Positions 15,751 through 26,005 are shown, numbered from the stretch's first letter. The stretch: DNA of 64,000 nucleotides from Micromonospora sp. WMMD1128 (GCF_027497235.1 NZ_CP114902.1:1811501-1875500); one strand, 5' to 3'. Notes: a model not told the origin generated them from the letters alone. Numbers and translations: made by a program.

Positions 15751-15796
15751 ATCTTGGTACGGAACAGCCCCTGGAGGGGCGCTTCCGTACCAAGAT
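15751..15796. terminator. Bidirectional hairpin terminator after the VOC gene
   Basis: Fourteen-base arms (15751-15764 and 15783-15796, ATCTTGGTACGGAA and its complement) enclose a second small stem (GCCCC/GGGGC, 15767-15780). It lies 27 bp past the VOC stop and between convergent genes. Confidence 0.7.
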
Positions 15797-15851
15797 CCAG
15801 GATGTCCCGGAAGGTGGGAAGCTGATCCAGGGATGCGAGAATGTGTGCTTG

Positions 15852-15924
15852 ATCGACTCCACCTCGCCGAAGTGGTGGGGTCGGATGGGCCAGGATGCCG
15901 CCACTTCGGGGAAGTGGAGTCGAT
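15852..15924. repeat. Imperfect 27-bp inverted repeat
   Basis: Arms 15852-15878 and 15898-15924 pair with three mismatches around a 19-base loop. A further small palindrome (CGATCGA...TCGATCG) abuts at 15921-15941. It lies in the 363-bp gap 15724-16086, which holds no gene. It could be a second terminator or a dispersed palindromic element. Confidence 0.55.
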
Positions 15925-16086
15925 CGAGAGCCGGTCGATCGAGCGTCGCTCGTGCGGTGTAGACGGTTCAGGTCGGCCCGCGGTGTGAGTCATTCACACC
16001 ATCAAGTTTGTAGGCGCCTGCTGAACACCTTCCGGGTCGACTCCGGGAAGCATGCCGACCGCGTCCGGACGCGTCCCGGCCGCGAC

Positions 16087-16896
16087 TCACACCTGGATGT
16101 CGAAGCGTTGCAGCACCGCGGGCGCGACCAGGCCCAGCGCGGCGAGCACGGCCACCACGGTCATCGCGGTGCGCAGGACGACCGTCTCCGCCTTGCTGCC
16201 GGTTCGCAGCGCGATGCTGTTGGGTAGCCCGATCATCGTCCACATCCGCCGTTTGATCGGGATCGGCCAGAGGATGGGCACGCCGGCCCGGGTGATCATG
16301 TCACCGAGGATGTGCACGAAGCAGCCCACAGCGACGGCGAGACCGATCATCGGATAGCCGCGGTCGCCGGGCAGGTTGGCGAACGTGAACCAGGCCGCGG
16401 CGGCGGACACCAGCGTGATGACCACCCAGCCGGCCCGTTCGGCCCACTCGTCGAAGAGCCCGCGCAGCGCCAGGCCGATCATGAAGAACAGGATGCTGAC
16501 CACGGCCCACTTGCCGTAGTGGGCGCAGAGCGCCGTGGTGCCCCACCCGACCAGCGCGGTGAACGGGACGGTGTGGGTGAGCGTGCGGTGTCCGTTGTTG
16601 CGGCGCGGGTCCTTGCTGAGCTTGGTGGCGTAGTAGACGCCGAGCGAGATCTTCTCCACCACCTCGGCGACGAAGAGGCTGACCACGCCGAAGGTCCGGG
16701 CCACGGTGGCGCCACCCTGGTTGCGGGTGACCTTGCCGGAGAGGTCGAGGTCGGGGAAGAGTGCCCCGCCCGCGCAGACCGCGGTGCCGACGGCCAGCGC
16801 CAGCGGCGTCTGGTGGTAGTCGGCGAACTGGTCCAGCGCCCAGGAGCCGGTCAGCCACACGGCCGCGCCGGACAGCGCATGGGACGGTCCCATCAT
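16087..16896 (-). CDS. YdjM-like membrane-bound metal-dependent hydrolase family protein
   Basis: A 269-residue membrane protein of the YdjM/PF04307 family: SHALSGAAVWLTG at the start, ALFPDLDLSGKVT with the paired Asp, NGHRTLTHTVPF with conserved His, and FVHILGDMITRAGVPILWPI near the C-terminus. Four to six hydrophobic helices. These proteins have a metal-binding pattern; their substrate is not established. ATG 16896 is used; ATG 16893 is equally possible. Confidence 0.88.
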   Translation of the reverse strand: MMGPSHALSGAAVWLTGSWALDQFADYHQTPLALAVGTAVCAGGALFPDLDLSGKVTRNQGGATVARTFGVVSLFVAEVVEKISLGVYYATKLSKDPRRNNGHRTLTHTVPFTALVGWGTTALCAHYGKWAVVSILFFMIGLALRGLFDEWAERAGWVVITLVSAAAAWFTFANLPGDRGYPMIGLAVAVGCFVHILGDMITRAGVPILWPIPIKRRMWTMIGLPNSIALRTGSKAETVVLRTAMTVVAVLAALGLVAPAVLQRFDIQV

Positions 16897-17033
16897 CTCG
16901 GCTCGCCCTCCCCAAAGATCTTGATCGACAAACTACGCCACTGTAGTCAGTCGGCGCGACGGTGGGCATCAGGAAGTATGTCGGCCCAGGCGGGCGCGGC
17001 GGTGCGTCTGTCGGCGATGAGACGCCGGCGGTG

Positions 17034-19799
17034 TCAACCCGCCGTGCGGGTGGGCCGGATCGGACGGATGCTGTCCCGGATCAGAGCGAACTGCCCGTCG
17101 GCGGCGGCCCAGTCGGCGTCCGAGGTGGTCCAGCCCAACGTCCACCCGGACTCCTCGCCCGGCAGCACCCGCAAGGCGTGCATCCGTTCGCCGTTCGGGG
17201 CCGTCCAGCGACACTCCCACTCGGCACCGCCGCCGGCGGCGGCGAGCCGCACCTTGTCGTATGCGGGCAGCCGGCCGGCGTAGCGAAGGTCCCGCTCGGC
17301 GGACTTCAGCCGGCCGACCGGATCCCCGCCCGGATACGGCTCGACGCCCAGGATGCGCCGGGTGGCCGGGTCCTGGAAGCAGGTGGTGTCGCCGGAGCGG
17401 AGCTGGAGCCAGCCGGCGGGCAGGGCGATGTGGAACCCGCCCGTGTCGGCGGGCCAGATCCAGTCGGCGGGCACGGTCACCGCCGGATCGGCAGGTGGCG
17501 GACCCTTCTGCACCGGCGTGCCGGCCACGTCCGGCCGGATGCAGGGGAACGGCGGTGGTGGCACGCCGGGGGGTGGGCCGGGCGGACGATCCCAGGGCTG
17601 GCCGATGGCCGTGCCGTGTCCGTCGCCGGTCCTGGGAGGGTCGCTGTCGACGGCGAGGGCGGTGCCGACGCCGGCGGCCAGGGCCAGCAACGCGACGGTC
17701 GAGGCGAGGCCCCAGCGCCGCAGCGCCGCCCGCCTCCGCTCGTCGTCGGTGGCGTCGGCAGGTGGGTCGCCGGTGGCGCCGTCGTGGGCGGCCTCCCCGC
17801 GGCCGTCGCCGTGCGGAGGGCGCAGGCCGTGCGCCGCGCCGCCGTGGGCGGTTCCGCTCCGATGGGGTACGCCGTGCGCCGCGCCGCCTCGCGCGGGGTC
17901 GTCGTGAAGCGCGCCGCTGCCCGTCGCGCCGCGCAACGAACCGGAGTCGACCGGAGAGTTTGCGGTGACCGGCGGCGGGCTCGCGGCGGGGGTGCCGCCG
18001 GACCCGGGGAGGTGCACCGGGCTGACGGCGTCGGCCCGGGGCGCCGGACCCTCGGGACCGGTCGGGCTGCCCGGGTCGACGAAGCTGGTCAGGACCGTCG
18101 GGCCGAACACGCCGACCGGACGGTCGGGGCCGCCCCGGACCGGGTCGTGCTCCGACTGGTCCGGCTCGTCGGGGTGGTGCTCCTCCGCCGGGTCGGCCGG
18201 CGGGGTCGGGTCGTCCTCGGCCGGTCGCGCCCACTCGCTGCGCCGGGCCGCCCGACTCCACGCCCGGGCGGCGGCGGCCGGCGGCATCATGTCCGGGTAA
18301 CCGACGATCGGCCGGTCCGCCGCGCCCGGGCCGGCCGTGCCGCCCGTGGCGTCGCCGCCATTCCCCCCGCCCGTGTCGTCCCCGCCGTCCCAGCCGTCCG
18401 TGCGGTCGGTGCCGTCCCAGCCGCGCGTACCGTCCCAGTCGTCCCAACCGTGCCGGCCGGCCCGGCCGGGTCGGCCGGCACGGCCGGGTCGGTCGGTCAA
18501 GCCGCCTCGATCGGCGGGGCCGGGTCGGTCGGCAAAGCCGGGCCGGTCGGCCTGGCCGGGCCGGGCCGGGTCTCCCGGGATCGGGTGCCCGGCCCTCCCA
18601 CCGGAGCCGCCGCCCGACACCACGGCGCGTCCGGTCGCGGACCTGGGCGGGGCGTCGGGTCCGCCTCCGGGCGGGTCGCCGGGTCCGAGCCTGGTCGCGG
18701 GCGGGTCGCCGGGGCCGGGGCGGGGGACCGGTGGGACGGCGATGCTGTGGCCGCTCGGCGGTGCGACGGTGGACGCGGACCGGGGGACCGGCGGGACGGC
18801 GATGTGGGAGCCGCTCAGCGGCGGGACGGTCGGTGTGGGCCGCGGGACCGGCGGGTCGTCGCCGCTCATCGACACGACACTGGATCCGGCCGCGTGCCTG
18901 GGTGGCGCGTTCCGGCCGGGCCGGCCGGCCCCGGCGGTGTCGGACGCCGGCCGGTCCGGCGCGTCGGCGGCCGGTACGTCGGCGGCCGGTGTGGCGGCGG
19001 AGGCGAGCAGACGGGCGATGTCGTCGTGGCCGAGCCGGTTGCGCGGGTCACGGCGCAGCAGCCCGACCAGCACCGGCATCAGCGGGCCGGCGTGCGGCGC
19101 CGGGTCCGGTGGCTGGCTGGCCAGCGCGGCGAGCGTGGCCATCGCGGTGCTTCGGGCGTACGGCGAGCGGCCCTCCACGGCGGCGTGCAACGTGGCGCCG
19201 AGCGACCACAGGTCCGCCTCGACGCTCGACACCCCCTCGGCGGCGCGTTCCGGCGCGACGTACTGCGGGGAGCCGAGGACCAGGCCGGGACGGGTCATCG
19301 CACCGTCACCGCCCTCGAACACGGCCAGCCCGAAGTCGGTGAGCAGCACCCGCCCGTCCCGGGCCAGCAGCACGTTCGCGGGTTTCACGTCCCGGTGCAG
19401 CACCCCGGCCAGGTGGGCGGCACGCAGCGCGGCGTGCACCGCCCGTCCGATCTCGGCGGCCCGCCGGGGCGGCAGCGGACCGTCCGCCTCGATGATCTCC
19501 TGGAGCGAGCGGGACGGAACGTACTCCATGATCAGCCATGGGTCGCCCTGGACCCGGACCACGTCGTAGACCCGTACCACGTTCGGGTGGTTGAGCCGCG
19601 CGGCCGTCCGCGCCTCGCGCAGCGTGCGGGCGCGCAGCTCGTCCCGCTCGTTCTCGGCGAGCCAGTTGGGCGGCAGCACCTGCTTGACCGCGACCTCGCG
19701 TTCGAGCTCCTCGTCCCGGGCGAGCCAGACCTGGCCCATCCCGCCGCGGCCGACCAGCTCGATCAGGCGGTACCGTCCGGCGATCACAACCTTACGCAC
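17034..19799 (-). CDS. Transmembrane serine/threonine protein kinase (PknB-like)
   Basis: About 921 residues. The N-terminal kinase domain (8-270) has the glycine loop GRGGMGQVW, catalytic lysine in VAVKQV, HRDVKPANVLL, DFGLA and SPQYVAPERA, so it should be active. A long Pro/Gly/Asp-rich region follows (about 280-690) with internal repeats (for example IAVPPVPR recurring about every 20 residues, and DRPG runs). One membrane helix is near 695-720 and a roughly 200-residue extracellular C-terminal domain follows. GTG 19799 is chosen over GTG 19811 because GAGGAG lies between them and precedes it by 4 bases. Confidence 0.92.
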   Translation of the reverse strand: MRKVVIAGRYRLIELVGRGGMGQVWLARDEELEREVAVKQVLPPNWLAENERDELRARTLREARTAARLNHPNVVRVYDVVRVQGDPWLIMEYVPSRSLQEIIEADGPLPPRRAAEIGRAVHAALRAAHLAGVLHRDVKPANVLLARDGRVLLTDFGLAVFEGGDGAMTRPGLVLGSPQYVAPERAAEGVSSVEADLWSLGATLHAAVEGRSPYARSTAMATLAALASQPPDPAPHAGPLMPVLVGLLRRDPRNRLGHDDIARLLASAATPAADVPAADAPDRPASDTAGAGRPGRNAPPRHAAGSSVVSMSGDDPPVPRPTPTVPPLSGSHIAVPPVPRSASTVAPPSGHSIAVPPVPRPGPGDPPATRLGPGDPPGGGPDAPPRSATGRAVVSGGGSGGRAGHPIPGDPARPGQADRPGFADRPGPADRGGLTDRPGRAGRPGRAGRHGWDDWDGTRGWDGTDRTDGWDGGDDTGGGNGGDATGGTAGPGAADRPIVGYPDMMPPAAAARAWSRAARRSEWARPAEDDPTPPADPAEEHHPDEPDQSEHDPVRGGPDRPVGVFGPTVLTSFVDPGSPTGPEGPAPRADAVSPVHLPGSGGTPAASPPPVTANSPVDSGSLRGATGSGALHDDPARGGAAHGVPHRSGTAHGGAAHGLRPPHGDGRGEAAHDGATGDPPADATDDERRRAALRRWGLASTVALLALAAGVGTALAVDSDPPRTGDGHGTAIGQPWDRPPGPPPGVPPPPFPCIRPDVAGTPVQKGPPPADPAVTVPADWIWPADTGGFHIALPAGWLQLRSGDTTCFQDPATRRILGVEPYPGGDPVGRLKSAERDLRYAGRLPAYDKVRLAAAGGGAEWECRWTAPNGERMHALRVLPGEESGWTLGWTTSDADWAAADGQFALIRDSIRPIRPTRTAG

Positions 19800-19875
19800 C
19801 GCACTCCTCACCGCTGGTCGTGGTCCACAATAGCCAACGGATCGGACGGTACCTATCCTCTCGGGGCGGCAGACC

Positions 19876-21201
19876 TCAGCTCGCCGCGCCGGCCAGCAGA
19901 TTTCCCTCCGGGATGGTGACGGCCGGCCGACCCCCGACCAGCATGGCGGCGGCCCGCCGGGCCTGGAACGAGTGGTGCTCCCGGCGGGCGGCGGCGTAGC
20001 TGACGGCGGTCCGGGCCGCGATGGCGGACCACGCGTACCGCCGGGTCACCATGGCGCGCGCCTTGCGCGCCACCCGGCGGGCGAAGACCTCGTCGCCGAG
20101 CAACCGGTCGACGGCGCCGGCGAGCGCGTCCGGGTCGCCGTGCGGAAAGGTCACCCCGGTCACGCCGGACTCGACGATCTCGGCCAACCCGCCGGTGCGC
20201 GCCACCGCGAGCGGCGCCCCGGCGGCGGCCGCCTCCAGGGCGATCATGCCGAACGGCTCGTAGAGGCTGGGGATCACGGTGGCGTCGGTGGCGGCGAGCA
20301 CCGCGGGGAGCTGGGTGGCGTCCATGAAGCCGGCGAACCGGACGGTGTCGTGCAGCCGCAGCCGGTGTGCCTGGTCCACCAGCTCATCCCGGTACGGGCC
20401 GTCCCCGGCGATCACCACCCGCAGGCCGGGGTGCCGGTCGGCCAGGTGCGGCACCGCGTGCACCAGATGCTGCACGCCCTTCTCGTAGACCAGCCGGCCG
20501 GCGTACCCGATCAGCGGCCCGTCCCCGGCGAAGCGGGCGCGGGCGGAGGCGACCGCGTGCGGACGGGCCCGCCAGGCCCGGTCGTCGACGCCGTTGGCGA
20601 CCACGTCGACGCGCCCGGCCGGCACGTCGAACAGCCGGACCACCTGGTCGCGCATGTAGCCGGAGCAGGCGATCACCCGGGCCGAGGCGTTGCTCAGCCA
20701 GTGCTCGACGCCGTGGATGGTGCGGTTCATCTCCCCGGGCAGCCAACCCTGGTGCCGGCCCGCCTCGGTGGCGTGGATGGTGGTCACCAGCGGCACGTCC
20801 AGGTGCTCGGCCAGGGTCACCGCGGTGTGCGCGACGAGCCAGTCGTGGGCGTGGATCACGTCGTACGCGCCGGCGCCGGCCGCGCGCAGGGCGGTGCGGG
20901 TGAGCGTGTGGTTGAACGCCATGGTCCAGGCCAGCAGCGAGTCGGTGGCGAGCGGGAACCGGACCGGATCCTCGGCCGCCCGCACCACGCGGACGCCGTC
21001 GGCGTACTCCTCCATGGGGGTGCCCTCGGCGTGCCGGGTGACGACGGTGACCTCGTGCCCGGCGGCGGCCAGGGCGACGGAGAGCGCGTGCACGTGGCGG
21101 CCGAGGCCACCGACGAGCACGGGTGGGTACTCCCAGGAGAGCAGCAGCACCCGCAGGCGCCGGGCGGGCAGGATGTCGATCACTTCGGCGTCAGCTGACA
21201 C
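19876..21201 (-). CDS. Family 4 glycosyltransferase, glycogen-synthase-like
   Basis: A 441-residue GT-B enzyme. The donor/acceptor N-terminal domain starts LLLSWEYPPVLVGGLGRHVHAL, the classical start of GlgA-like and mycobacterial alpha-glucan synthases. The C-terminal domain has GYAGRLVYEKGVQHLVHAV and the EX7E element in YEPFGMIALEAAAAGAP. It probably adds glucose or a similar sugar to an alpha-glucan. It is read in the same direction as the debranching enzyme 115 bp upstream and likely works with it in glycogen metabolism (inference). Confidence 0.88.
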   Translation of the reverse strand: MSADAEVIDILPARRLRVLLLSWEYPPVLVGGLGRHVHALSVALAAAGHEVTVVTRHAEGTPMEEYADGVRVVRAAEDPVRFPLATDSLLAWTMAFNHTLTRTALRAAGAGAYDVIHAHDWLVAHTAVTLAEHLDVPLVTTIHATEAGRHQGWLPGEMNRTIHGVEHWLSNASARVIACSGYMRDQVVRLFDVPAGRVDVVANGVDDRAWRARPHAVASARARFAGDGPLIGYAGRLVYEKGVQHLVHAVPHLADRHPGLRVVIAGDGPYRDELVDQAHRLRLHDTVRFAGFMDATQLPAVLAATDATVIPSLYEPFGMIALEAAAAGAPLAVARTGGLAEIVESGVTGVTFPHGDPDALAGAVDRLLGDEVFARRVARKARAMVTRRYAWSAIAARTAVSYAAARREHHSFQARRAAAMLVGGRPAVTIPEGNLLAGAAS

Positions 21202-21316
21202 GCGGCCCCCTTTGAGTTGTCGTCGTCCCGCCCGACGTCACCACCGGGGGGCGGCACCCATCCTGCCCAGGTGTCGATAACCGGCGGCGACACGCCGGTT
21301 GCCGGTCTGTAACGCG

Positions 21317-23260
21317 TTACCGGCGGACTCGCCGCGCGCGCAGCAGCTCGGCCACCGACCAGGCCTGGAACGGGCAGCCGGTGGCGGCGTGCGGGGCGAG
21401 CCCGTCGGCGGTCTCGCTCACCGAGCCGAGACCGTCCTCGACGAGGTGGCCCACCAACCCCACCAGCAGATCGTCGGTGGGCAGGCCGGCCCGGCGGTAC
21501 GCGTCGAGCAGCGGCCCGGTCAGCCACGGCCACACCGTGCCCTGGTGGTAGGCGGAGTCCCGCTCGGCCGGGCCGCCCCGGTGCCGGCCGGTGAAACCGG
21601 GCGACCCGGGGGCGAGACTGCGCGGGCCCAGCGGGGTGAACAACGCCTCGGTGAGCCGGCGCAGCGTGCCCTCGTCCGGCTCCAGCGGGGCGTACGGCAG
21701 CGACCAGGCGAGCAGTTGGTTGGGGCGCAGCAGGTCGTCGTCGTGGTGCGGGGCGCCGCCGAGCGGGTACGCGGGCGCCGGGGCGTCCACCACGTCGTGC
21801 AGCCCGCCGGCCGGCGCCGGGAACCGCTCGCGGAACGCGGTCGTGGCCCGGCCGTGCAGGTCCCACAGGCCGGTGGCGTCCCGGCCGGCCAGCTCGGTCA
21901 GCTCGGCGAGCCCGGCCAGCCCGTTGATCCACAACGCGTTCACCTCGACCGGCTTGCCGGTGCGCGGGGTCACCGGCACCCCGTACACCCGGGCGTCCAT
22001 CCAGGTCAGCGCCACGTCCGGCGGCCCGCCCTGGGTGAGCAGCCCGTCGGCCGGGTCGACGCCGATGCCGTACCGGGTGCCGGTCACGTGCGCCTCCACC
22101 ACGCCGTGCAGCGCCGGCAGCAGCTCGTCGCCGAGGTCGGTGTCGCCGGTGACCGTGACGTGCCGGGACACCGCGTGCAGGAACCACAGCGTGGCGTCGA
22201 CCGTGTTGTGCTCGACCCGGCCGGTGTCGGCGGTGTTCGCCAACATGCCCTCGGACAGCGTGCCCGCGTACGCCCGCAGCAGCTCCCGGCCCTCGTCGGC
22301 CCGGTTGGTGCAGAGGAACAGCCCCTCGTAGGAGATCATGGTGTCCCGGGACCAGGCGCCGAACCAGGGGTAGCCGGCCACCACGTCCGGGCCGGTGGCG
22401 GTGCGGATCACGAACGCGTCGGCGGCCAGCGCGAGCGTCGCCTCGACCGCGTCGTCCGGCTTGGCGGCGGCCACCACCGCCCGGTTGCGCCGCCGGGCCG
22501 CCTCGACCACCGCGGTCGCCGGTGGCGGCTCCTCGCCCAGGTCATCCGCCCAAGCCAGCACCGTCACCGTCGCGCCCGGCTCGTCGAGCGCGCCGGAGAA
22601 GCGGCCCGCGTACCAGAGGTCCTCGTCCGGGTTCAGGCCGCGGTCGGCCTCCGCGCGGTGGCGGACCCCGAGCCACCACTGGCCCTCCGGGGCCCAGCCC
22701 GGCCCGGCGAGCCGGAACGCGCCGTCGACGACCGCGCCGCCGGCCACCGGCTCCAGCCGCGGCGCGGGACCGTCGGCCCGCCGCTCGCCGTGCGCGTCCC
22801 GCCAGGTGCAGGCCGCGGCCAGGTCGAGCCGGACCGGGCCGCCGGAGACCAGCCGGTGGACCACGGCGACGCAGGACCGGCCGTACGCCATGGCGATCTC
22901 CCGCTCGATCACCACGTCGCCGATCCGCCACCGCCAGCGCGGCACCCCGTCGGTCAGGTCGAAGCGCTCCAACAGCTCGAAGCCGCGCGGGTCGACCACA
23001 CCGGAGGACCACTCGTGCGCGCCGAGCCGGACCCGCGTCCCCGACGGCAGGGTCACCGCCGGGTCGAGACTCACGAGTCCCACCTTGCGGGACGCCGGCG
23101 TTTCGCCCGACACCACGAGCAACCCGTGGTAGCGGCGGGTGCGCAGCCCGGCCACGGTGCCCGTGGCGTAACCGCCGCGCCCGTCCGTGACCAGCCATTC
23201 CCGCTCGGCGGAGGTGGACAGGTCCGCGCAGAACCGCGGACCGAAACGGATGTCGATCAA
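21317..23260 (-). CDS. Amylo-alpha-1,6-glucosidase / glycogen debranching enzyme
   Basis: About 647 residues. The N-terminal domain begins SAEREWLVTDGRGGYATGT, with LRTRRYHGLLV, as in archaeal/bacterial GDE proteins. The (alpha/alpha)6 catalytic domain has YPWFGAWSRDTMISYEGLFL, TGRVEHNTVDATLWFLHAV and DSAYHQGTVWPWLTGPLL. It hydrolyses alpha-1,6 branch points of glycogen-type glucans. TTG 23260 is preferred because GGAGGAAAG is directly upstream; ATG 23290 lacks a ribosome-binding site. It is divergent from the GH63-like glucosidase and upstream of the GT4 gene. Confidence 0.9.
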   Translation of the reverse strand: MIDIRFGPRFCADLSTSAEREWLVTDGRGGYATGTVAGLRTRRYHGLLVVSGETPASRKVGLVSLDPAVTLPSGTRVRLGAHEWSSGVVDPRGFELLERFDLTDGVPRWRWRIGDVVIEREIAMAYGRSCVAVVHRLVSGGPVRLDLAAACTWRDAHGERRADGPAPRLEPVAGGAVVDGAFRLAGPGWAPEGQWWLGVRHRAEADRGLNPDEDLWYAGRFSGALDEPGATVTVLAWADDLGEEPPPATAVVEAARRRNRAVVAAAKPDDAVEATLALAADAFVIRTATGPDVVAGYPWFGAWSRDTMISYEGLFLCTNRADEGRELLRAYAGTLSEGMLANTADTGRVEHNTVDATLWFLHAVSRHVTVTGDTDLGDELLPALHGVVEAHVTGTRYGIGVDPADGLLTQGGPPDVALTWMDARVYGVPVTPRTGKPVEVNALWINGLAGLAELTELAGRDATGLWDLHGRATTAFRERFPAPAGGLHDVVDAPAPAYPLGGAPHHDDDLLRPNQLLAWSLPYAPLEPDEGTLRRLTEALFTPLGPRSLAPGSPGFTGRHRGGPAERDSAYHQGTVWPWLTGPLLDAYRRAGLPTDDLLVGLVGHLVEDGLGSVSETADGLAPHAATGCPFQAWSVAELLRARRVRR

Positions 23261-23302
23261 CTTTCCTCCACCGGCAGCGAGGTGTGACATGCCACGACGA
23301 CA

Positions 23303-26005
23303 ATGGCCGCTGTGGAGAAGTACCCCGGCGGCGTCGAAGATGTTCCGGTGATCACCGACCGCCCGACCTCCGTGGCCTCCGACCCCGAGCGGCACCGGCT
23401 CGCCCAGGCCGATGCCGGGGAGCAGGACTGGCGCGCATGGGGCCCCTATCTGTCCGAGCGGGCGTGGGGGACGGTACGGGAGGACTACAGCGAACACGGC
23501 ACGGCGTGGGACTACTTCCCCCACGATCACGCGCGGTCCCGAGCCTACCGGTGGAACGACGACGGCATGGCGGGCGTCTGCGACGACCGGCAGACGTTCT
23601 GCTTCGCGCTGGCGCTGTGGAACGGGCGCGACCCGATCCTCAAGGAACGCATGTTCGGCCTCGGCGGCGACGGCGGCAACCACGGCGAGGACGCCAAGGA
23701 CTACTGGTGGTATCTCGACAGCACCCCCACGCACTCGTGGATGCGCTGGCGTTACCACTACCCGCAGGCCGCCTTCCCGTACGACGAACTCGTCGCGGTC
23801 AACGCGCTGCGCGGCCGGGACGACACCGAGTACGAGCTGGTGGACACCGGCATCTTCGACGACGACCGCTACTGGGCGGTGACCGTCGACTACGCCAAGG
23901 CGTCCCCGACCGACATGTGCGTGCTCGTCACCGTCGCGAACCAGGGTGACCGGGACGCCACCCTGCACGTGCTGCCCACCCTGTGGTTCCGCAACACCTG
24001 GGCCTGGGGGCTGCCCGGCGCCGACCGGGTCCCGACGATCCACGGCGCGGGCTCCCGGCTGGTCGGTGACCACTGGGTGCTCGGTCAACTGCTGCTGGAG
24101 GGCGACGGCGACCCGACGCCGCTGCTGTGCGACAACGAGACCAACGCGGAGCGGCTGTGGGGGCTGCCCGGCCGGTCCGCGTACCCGAAGGACGGGATCA
24201 ACGACCACGTGGTGGCCGGCGCCGCCACCGTCAACCCGGACCGCGTCGGCACCAAGGGCGCGCTGCACTACGTGCTCGACGTGCCGGCCGGCGGGCGGCG
24301 GCAGATCCGGCTGCGGCTGGCCCGCACCGCGCCGCCGCCGGCCGCCGTCGCGCCCCCGCCCGCCGACCTCGGGGACGGGTTCGACACCGTGCTCTGGGCC
24401 CGCCGCGCCGAGGCGAACCGGTTCTTCGACAGCGTCATCCCGGCCGCGGCCACCGCCGACGAGGCGATGGTCGCCCGGCAGGCGATCGCCGGGCTGATGT
24501 GGGGCAAGCAGTTCTACCACTTCGACGTCAAACGCTGGCTGGAGGGCGATCCCGGCTCGGCGCCGCCGCCGGCCGGGCGCCGGCACGGGCGCAACAGCGC
24601 CTGGTGGCACATGACCAGCTTCGACGTGTTCTCCATGCCGGACCCGTGGGAATATCCCTGGTACGCCGCCTGGGACCTGGCCTTCCACTGCGTGACCATC
24701 GCCCGGGTCGATCCGGGGTTCGCCAAGGAGCAACTGCTGCTCCTGCTCCGCGAGTGGTACCTGCACCCGAACGGGCAGATCCCGGCGTACGAGTGGGCGT
24801 TCGGGGACGTGAACCCGCCGGTGCACGCCTGGGCCGCGTTGAAGGTCTTCGAGATCGACGGCGGCCGGGACCACGAGTTCCTCGCCCGGGTGATGCACAA
24901 GCTGATGCTCAACTTCACCTGGTGGGTCAACCGCAAGGACACCGGCGGCAACAACGTCTTCGAGGGCGGTTTCCTCGGGCTGGACAACGTCGGCCCGTTC
25001 GACCGTTCCGCCGCCCTGCCGGTGGCCGGGACGCTCGAACAGTCCGACGGCACCGGCTGGATGGCCATGTACGCGCTGAACATGCTCGACATGGCCGTCG
25101 TGCTGGCCGAGCACGACCACGCGTACGTGGACACCGCGACGAAGTTCTTCGAGCACTTCGCGTACATCGCCGCGGCGGCGTACTCCCAGGGGTTGTGGGA
25201 CGCCGACGACGCCTTCTTCTACGACGTGCTGCGGCTGGCCGACGGCACGAAGGTGCCGTTGAAGGTCCGCTCGGTGGTCGGGCTGCTGCCGCTGGCGGCG
25301 GTCACCCGCCTCACCGCGCGGACGTTGCGCCGCCTGCCGGAGCTGGGGGCCCGGCTGCGCTGGTTCCTCACCAACCGCCCCGAGTACGCCGACGTGATCG
25401 GCGCCCGGCGGCTCGGCCCCGACGGCCGCCAGCAGCGGCTGCTGTCCATGGTCGGCCCGGAGCAGGTGGTGCGGCTGCTGGCCCGGATGCTCGACCCCGA
25501 CGAGTTCCTCTCCGAGTACGGCCTGCGGACGCTGTCCCGCGCCCACCTGGACAAGCCGTTCACGGTCACGTTCGGCGGGCAGGAGTTCAGCGTCGGCTAC
25601 GAGCCGGCCGAGTCGACGAGCGGCCTGTTCGGCGGCAACTCCAACTGGCGCGGTCCGATCTGGATGCCGACGAACTTCCTGCTGATCAGCGCGTTGCGCG
25701 ACCACGCCGCGTTCTTCGGCGACGACCTCCAGGTCGAGTATCCGACCCGCTCCGGGGTCAAGCGCACCCTGGACGAGATCGCCGACGACCTCTCCGCCCG
25801 GCTGATCTCGCTGTTCACCCGCGACGGGTGGGGGCGGCGACCCATCTACGGCGCCGCGCAACTGTTCCAGACCCACCCGGACTGGCGGGACCTGATCTGC
25901 TTCCCGGAGTATTTCCACGGCGACAACGGGGCCGGGCTGGGCGCCTGGCACCAGACCGGGTGGACGGCCCTGGTCGCCGATCTGATCCTCACCCGCCGCC
26001 GCTGA
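23303..26005 (+). CDS. GH63-like glucosidase (MGH1-type), 900 residues
   Basis: A 900-residue cytoplasmic enzyme with no signal peptide. EQDWRAWGPYLSERAWGTVREDYSE and WRYHYPQAAFPYDEL are conserved in the bacterial MGH1/GH63-related glucosidase family. The catalytic alpha/alpha barrel includes SMPDPWEYPWYAAWDLAFHCVT and NSNWRGPIWMPTNFLL near the end. Substrate unproven; relatives act on alpha-glucosides such as glucosylglycerate or oligosaccharides. It shares a short divergent region with the debranching enzyme, so the three carbohydrate genes look like one functional group. Confidence 0.85.
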   Translation: MAAVEKYPGGVEDVPVITDRPTSVASDPERHRLAQADAGEQDWRAWGPYLSERAWGTVREDYSEHGTAWDYFPHDHARSRAYRWNDDGMAGVCDDRQTFCFALALWNGRDPILKERMFGLGGDGGNHGEDAKDYWWYLDSTPTHSWMRWRYHYPQAAFPYDELVAVNALRGRDDTEYELVDTGIFDDDRYWAVTVDYAKASPTDMCVLVTVANQGDRDATLHVLPTLWFRNTWAWGLPGADRVPTIHGAGSRLVGDHWVLGQLLLEGDGDPTPLLCDNETNAERLWGLPGRSAYPKDGINDHVVAGAATVNPDRVGTKGALHYVLDVPAGGRRQIRLRLARTAPPPAAVAPPPADLGDGFDTVLWARRAEANRFFDSVIPAAATADEAMVARQAIAGLMWGKQFYHFDVKRWLEGDPGSAPPPAGRRHGRNSAWWHMTSFDVFSMPDPWEYPWYAAWDLAFHCVTIARVDPGFAKEQLLLLLREWYLHPNGQIPAYEWAFGDVNPPVHAWAALKVFEIDGGRDHEFLARVMHKLMLNFTWWVNRKDTGGNNVFEGGFLGLDNVGPFDRSAALPVAGTLEQSDGTGWMAMYALNMLDMAVVLAEHDHAYVDTATKFFEHFAYIAAAAYSQGLWDADDAFFYDVLRLADGTKVPLKVRSVVGLLPLAAVTRLTARTLRRLPELGARLRWFLTNRPEYADVIGARRLGPDGRQQRLLSMVGPEQVVRLLARMLDPDEFLSEYGLRTLSRAHLDKPFTVTFGGQEFSVGYEPAESTSGLFGGNSNWRGPIWMPTNFLLISALRDHAAFFGDDLQVEYPTRSGVKRTLDEIADDLSARLISLFTRDGWGRRPIYGAAQLFQTHPDWRDLICFPEYFHGDNGAGLGAWHQTGWTALVADLILTRRR

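Noticed and set aside
23261..25951. Apparent 1,544-codon minus-strand frame running through both carbohydrate genes
   Set aside because: Only the part left of 23260 carries debranching-enzyme motifs. The rest is antisense to the GH63-like glucosidase.
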